Shown: in pieces, positions 61,870 through 64,000 of the stretch
Layout: each line of letters begins with the position of its first letter
Numbering within the stretch: position 1 is the stretch's first letter
From: Clostridiisalibacter paucivorans DSM 22131
GTDB taxonomy: Bacteria; Bacillota; Clostridia; Tissierellales; Clostridiisalibacteraceae
DNA length: 64,000 nucleotides
NCBI RefSeq assembly: GCF_000620125.1
Contig: NZ_JHVL01000001.1
Span: 124,001 to 188,000 of the forward strand
Direction: 5' to 3'
Made by a program: the position numbers and the translations under genes
The notes under the pieces: generated by a model
Seen by the model: the letters and a program-made list of their open reading frames with translations, nothing else
What the model was told of the DNA's origin: nothing
The model's database searches: none

Positions 61870-62514
61870 TTAGTCATCGTAAAATGCAACCTTCTTTAGC
61901 CATGGTTTGCAAGGCTTTGATATGACTTCTATAATCTTGCCAATTAACAGTGCTGATATGATAGTCCCTTCTCTCATTGATGAAATATGTCCTAAAAATA
62001 TGAAAGATAGAGTTGCCGCCAAAACTACTGAGATAGTGTCAAACCATACCTTCATTTTAGGAAAATGTATACCTGTCACATCACATAGGGCAAGCATAAG
62101 ACCCTCAGGTGCACCGGGCACTATGTCCATGGCAATAATTAACATAATACCTACTGCAACAACAAACATGCTTATAAGTATCAATAATACTTGGGTAAAA
62201 TAACTATTTGCTTCTACCCATACCAATAGAATAGTTGCAAAATCTACAAAGAACCCAAATACAAATCCAAAAAATATCTGTAAAAGACTTTTGAATTTAA
62301 ATTTTCCTCTTAAAATCAAAATCTGCAATACTACATAAAAGGCGAATATACCAGCTGTCATCGTTCCTAGACTAATCCCAATAATATTACTCAAAGACAA
62401 GGGTATAGAAGAGACAGGTGAGACACCTAAATCAGATTTTATAGCCAATACTATGCCCAACGCAAGACAAAACAAACCTATTAAATACAATGTCAAACGA
62501 ATCGTATGCTTCAT
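61870..62514 (-). CDS. YczE/YyaS/YitT-type membrane protein
   Basis: The 214 aa have about five helices with DLGVSPVSSIPLSLSNIIGISLGTMT (conserved in YczE/DUF6198), FVFGFFVDFATIL, PGAPEGLMLAL and a second half with SSMREGTIISALLIGKI. Function is unknown. It starts 29 nt after etfA. Confidence 0.87.
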   Translation of the reverse strand: MKHTIRLTLYLIGLFCLALGIVLAIKSDLGVSPVSSIPLSLSNIIGISLGTMTAGIFAFYVVLQILILRGKFKFKSLLQIFFGFVFGFFVDFATILLVWVEANSYFTQVLLILISMFVVAVGIMLIIAMDIVPGAPEGLMLALCDVTGIHFPKMKVWFDTISVVLAATLSFIFLGHISSMREGTIISALLIGKIIEVISKPCKPWLKKVAFYDD

Positions 62515-62543
62515 AACTTCACCTTTCTCTAAAGAACTCTAGA

Positions 62544-63761
62544 TTATTTAGCCTTAACAGCTTCCAATAATGAATCAGCATTATCTAATGATTCCATAAA
62601 TTGTGGAATAACTGTATATAGATCTCCCACTATACCATAATCTGCTATTTCAAATATTGGAGCATTTTCATTTTTATTTATTGCAATAATAATATCTGAA
62701 TCAGACATTCCAGCAACATGTTGAATAGCTCCAGATATACCACATGCAATATAAATTTTAGGTTTAACTGTTGTTCCCGTTTGTCCTACTTGATAAGCAT
62801 GATCAATCCATCCTATATCTACACATGCACGAGAACTTGCTATAATGCCTCCAAGTTTATCTGCTAACTGTTTTAAAAGTTTGAAACCATCAGCATTTCC
62901 TAAACCCATACCTCCTGATACAATAATCTCAGCATCTGTTAATGATACCATCTCTTTATCAGATTTTACAACCTCTATTACCTTTGTTCGTATATCTTCA
63001 TCTCTAAGTTCAAATTCAACCTCTATTATTTCACCTTTTCTATTATTATCAAATTTGGCTTTTTCCATAACCCCAGGTCTAACTGTAGACATCTGTGGAC
63101 GATGATTTGGACATATTATAGTTGCCATTATGTTTCCACCAAATGCAGGTCTCGTCTGCCTAATCTTTTTATCATCAGGATCTATTTCAAGTTTTGTACA
63201 ATCTGCTGTTAACCCTGTATCTACCCTTGCAGCAACTCTAGGTGCAAGGTCACGACCTATATGAGTAGCACCCATCAATACAATCTCAGGCTTATATTTG
63301 TTTATAGCTTGAGTAATAACTGTTGTATATCCATCTGTTGTAAATTTTTCTAACCTTTCATCTTGTATTGAGTAAACCTTATCGGCACCATATCCTATAA
63401 GTTCATCTGCTAGTTTAGATACATCATTACCCACAAGCACTGCACAAAGGTCAGTATCTACTTCATTGGCTAATTTTCTACCTTCTCCCAAAAGTTCTAT
63501 TACAACAGGCATGATCTTTCCATTTCTTTGTTCTGCAAAAACCCATACCCCTTTATAGCCACTAAGGTCCTTCTTTGGTTTTTTGTCTTCTTCTTTTTCA
63601 ATAGCCTCAAAAGGACATGCCGATACACATGCACCACATAATGTACATTTATTTACATCTATTACTGCAATTTTATTCTGTATAGTTATTGCTCCAAAAG
63701 GACAAGCCTTTGCACATAGATTACATCCTTTACATTTATCTTTCAATATATTAATAGCCAT
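62544..63761 (-). CDS. etfA: electron transfer flavoprotein alpha subunit with N-terminal 2[4Fe-4S] domain
   Basis: The 405 aa have two N-terminal clusters ([14 protein letters not shown] and [16 protein letters not shown], residues about 9-55) and the ETF-alpha body with the FAD signature ([41 protein letters not shown]). Ferredoxin-fused EtfA is found in bifurcating Etfs of caffeyl-CoA and lactate systems. It lies 17 nt downstream of etfB. The partner dehydrogenase is outside the window. Confidence 0.94.
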   Translation of the reverse strand: MAINILKDKCKGCNLCAKACPFGAITIQNKIAVIDVNKCTLCGACVSACPFEAIEKEEDKKPKKDLSGYKGVWVFAEQRNGKIMPVVIELLGEGRKLANEVDTDLCAVLVGNDVSKLADELIGYGADKVYSIQDERLEKFTTDGYTTVITQAINKYKPEIVLMGATHIGRDLAPRVAARVDTGLTADCTKLEIDPDDKKIRQTRPAFGGNIMATIICPNHRPQMSTVRPGVMEKAKFDNNRKGEIIEVEFELRDEDIRTKVIEVVKSDKEMVSLTDAEIIVSGGMGLGNADGFKLLKQLADKLGGIIASSRACVDIGWIDHAYQVGQTGTTVKPKIYIACGISGAIQHVAGMSDSDIIIAINKNENAPIFEIADYGIVGDLYTVIPQFMESLDNADSLLEAVKAK

Positions 63762-63778
63762 AATAACCTCCTCATAAA

Positions 63779-64000
63779 TTAAATAATATGCTTAACCTTA
63801 AGTTCCCTAACTAAGTCATCAGTCATATCTCTTACTGTACCTTCAAGCATAACACCCTTGCCCTTTGGCTCTGGTGCAAAGGACCTAAACACTTGAGTTG
63901 GAGATGCCTTCAGTCCCACTTCTTCAGCTCCCACATCTAAATCCTTTAAGGTCCATAGTGTTATTTCCTGATCATAGGCATCTACTATACCCCTAATACT
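63779..64000 (-). CDS. etfB: electron transfer flavoprotein beta subunit, C-terminal part
   Basis: The visible end ([49 protein letters not shown]) matches the ETF-beta C-terminus. The start is outside the window. It precedes etfA in one operon. Confidence 0.88.
   Translation of the reverse strand, partial: SIRGIVDAYDQEITLWTLKDLDVGAEEVGLKASPTQVFRSFAPEPKGKGVMLEGTVRDMTDDLVRELKVKHII

Overview
This is a low-GC stretch from a strictly anaerobic, endospore-forming Firmicute (class Clostridia; a Tissierellia-like lineage is plausible but not shown). Spore genes (spmA, spmB, bofA), a four-subunit 2-oxoacid:ferredoxin oxidoreductase, Hcp, ferredoxin-fused EtfA, butyrate kinase and class I fumarase all point that way. 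Almost every gene is on the minus strand; only abrB, the L25/Ctc gene and a crp/fnr gene are on plus. No prophage, insertion sequence or CRISPR array was seen.

Layout (plus coordinates; transcription mostly right to left). 0-31 kb is the near-origin block known from Bacillus: yaaO, tmk, yaaQ, yaaR, holB, yaaT, a YabB-type methylase, rsmI, abrB, metG, tatD, yabE, rnmV, rsmA. Lineage-specific genes are interleaved: uxuA and an SDR, spmAB, cca, a HerA-NurA pair, a ferredoxin, a YibE/F protein, feoAB, fumAB and HD-GYP. metG has a Met T-box leader. 31-35 kb holds PilZ, porGDAB and bofA. The usual dnaX-ebfC-recR-yaaL-bofA string is split by about 10 kb between recR (46.2 kb) and yaaL (35.8 kb). The split carries a cobalamin-riboswitch operon (methyltransferase plus a nickel/peptide-type ABC importer), a PerR-type peroxiredoxin gene, and an operon of uncharacterised membrane proteins with a flavodoxin and a mini-protein carrying the GGADGPT motif of Na+-pumping decarboxylases. 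Near 49 kb are tRNA-Ser(GGA) and the large SRP RNA. 49.6-54 kb is a stress block (PerR, small HTH protein, Fe-S protein, Crp/Fnr regulator, Hcp). 54-64 kb is accessory: butyrate kinase, BTAD regulator, amidohydrolase, TetR, chemoreceptor, YczE-like protein and EtfAB (EtfB cut by the window edge).

Main findings. (1) A cobalamin riboswitch with a terminator precedes a five-cistron ABC/methyltransferase operon, a candidate cobalt or corrinoid acquisition system. (2) A 14-bp palindrome lies exactly 22 nt upstream of TATAAT at both the Fe-S protein gene and hcp, which is the class II activator position, next to a crp/fnr gene; this is a local Hcp regulon. (3) PerR-like boxes with shared sequence sit just downstream of the -10 at the peroxiredoxin and HTH/perR promoters. 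(4) A family of about 70-110 bp intergenic inverted repeats built on TTAGTAGTTAG arms occurs at least seven times. (5) A near-consensus Fur box lies between feoA and feoB, besides one at the feoA promoter.
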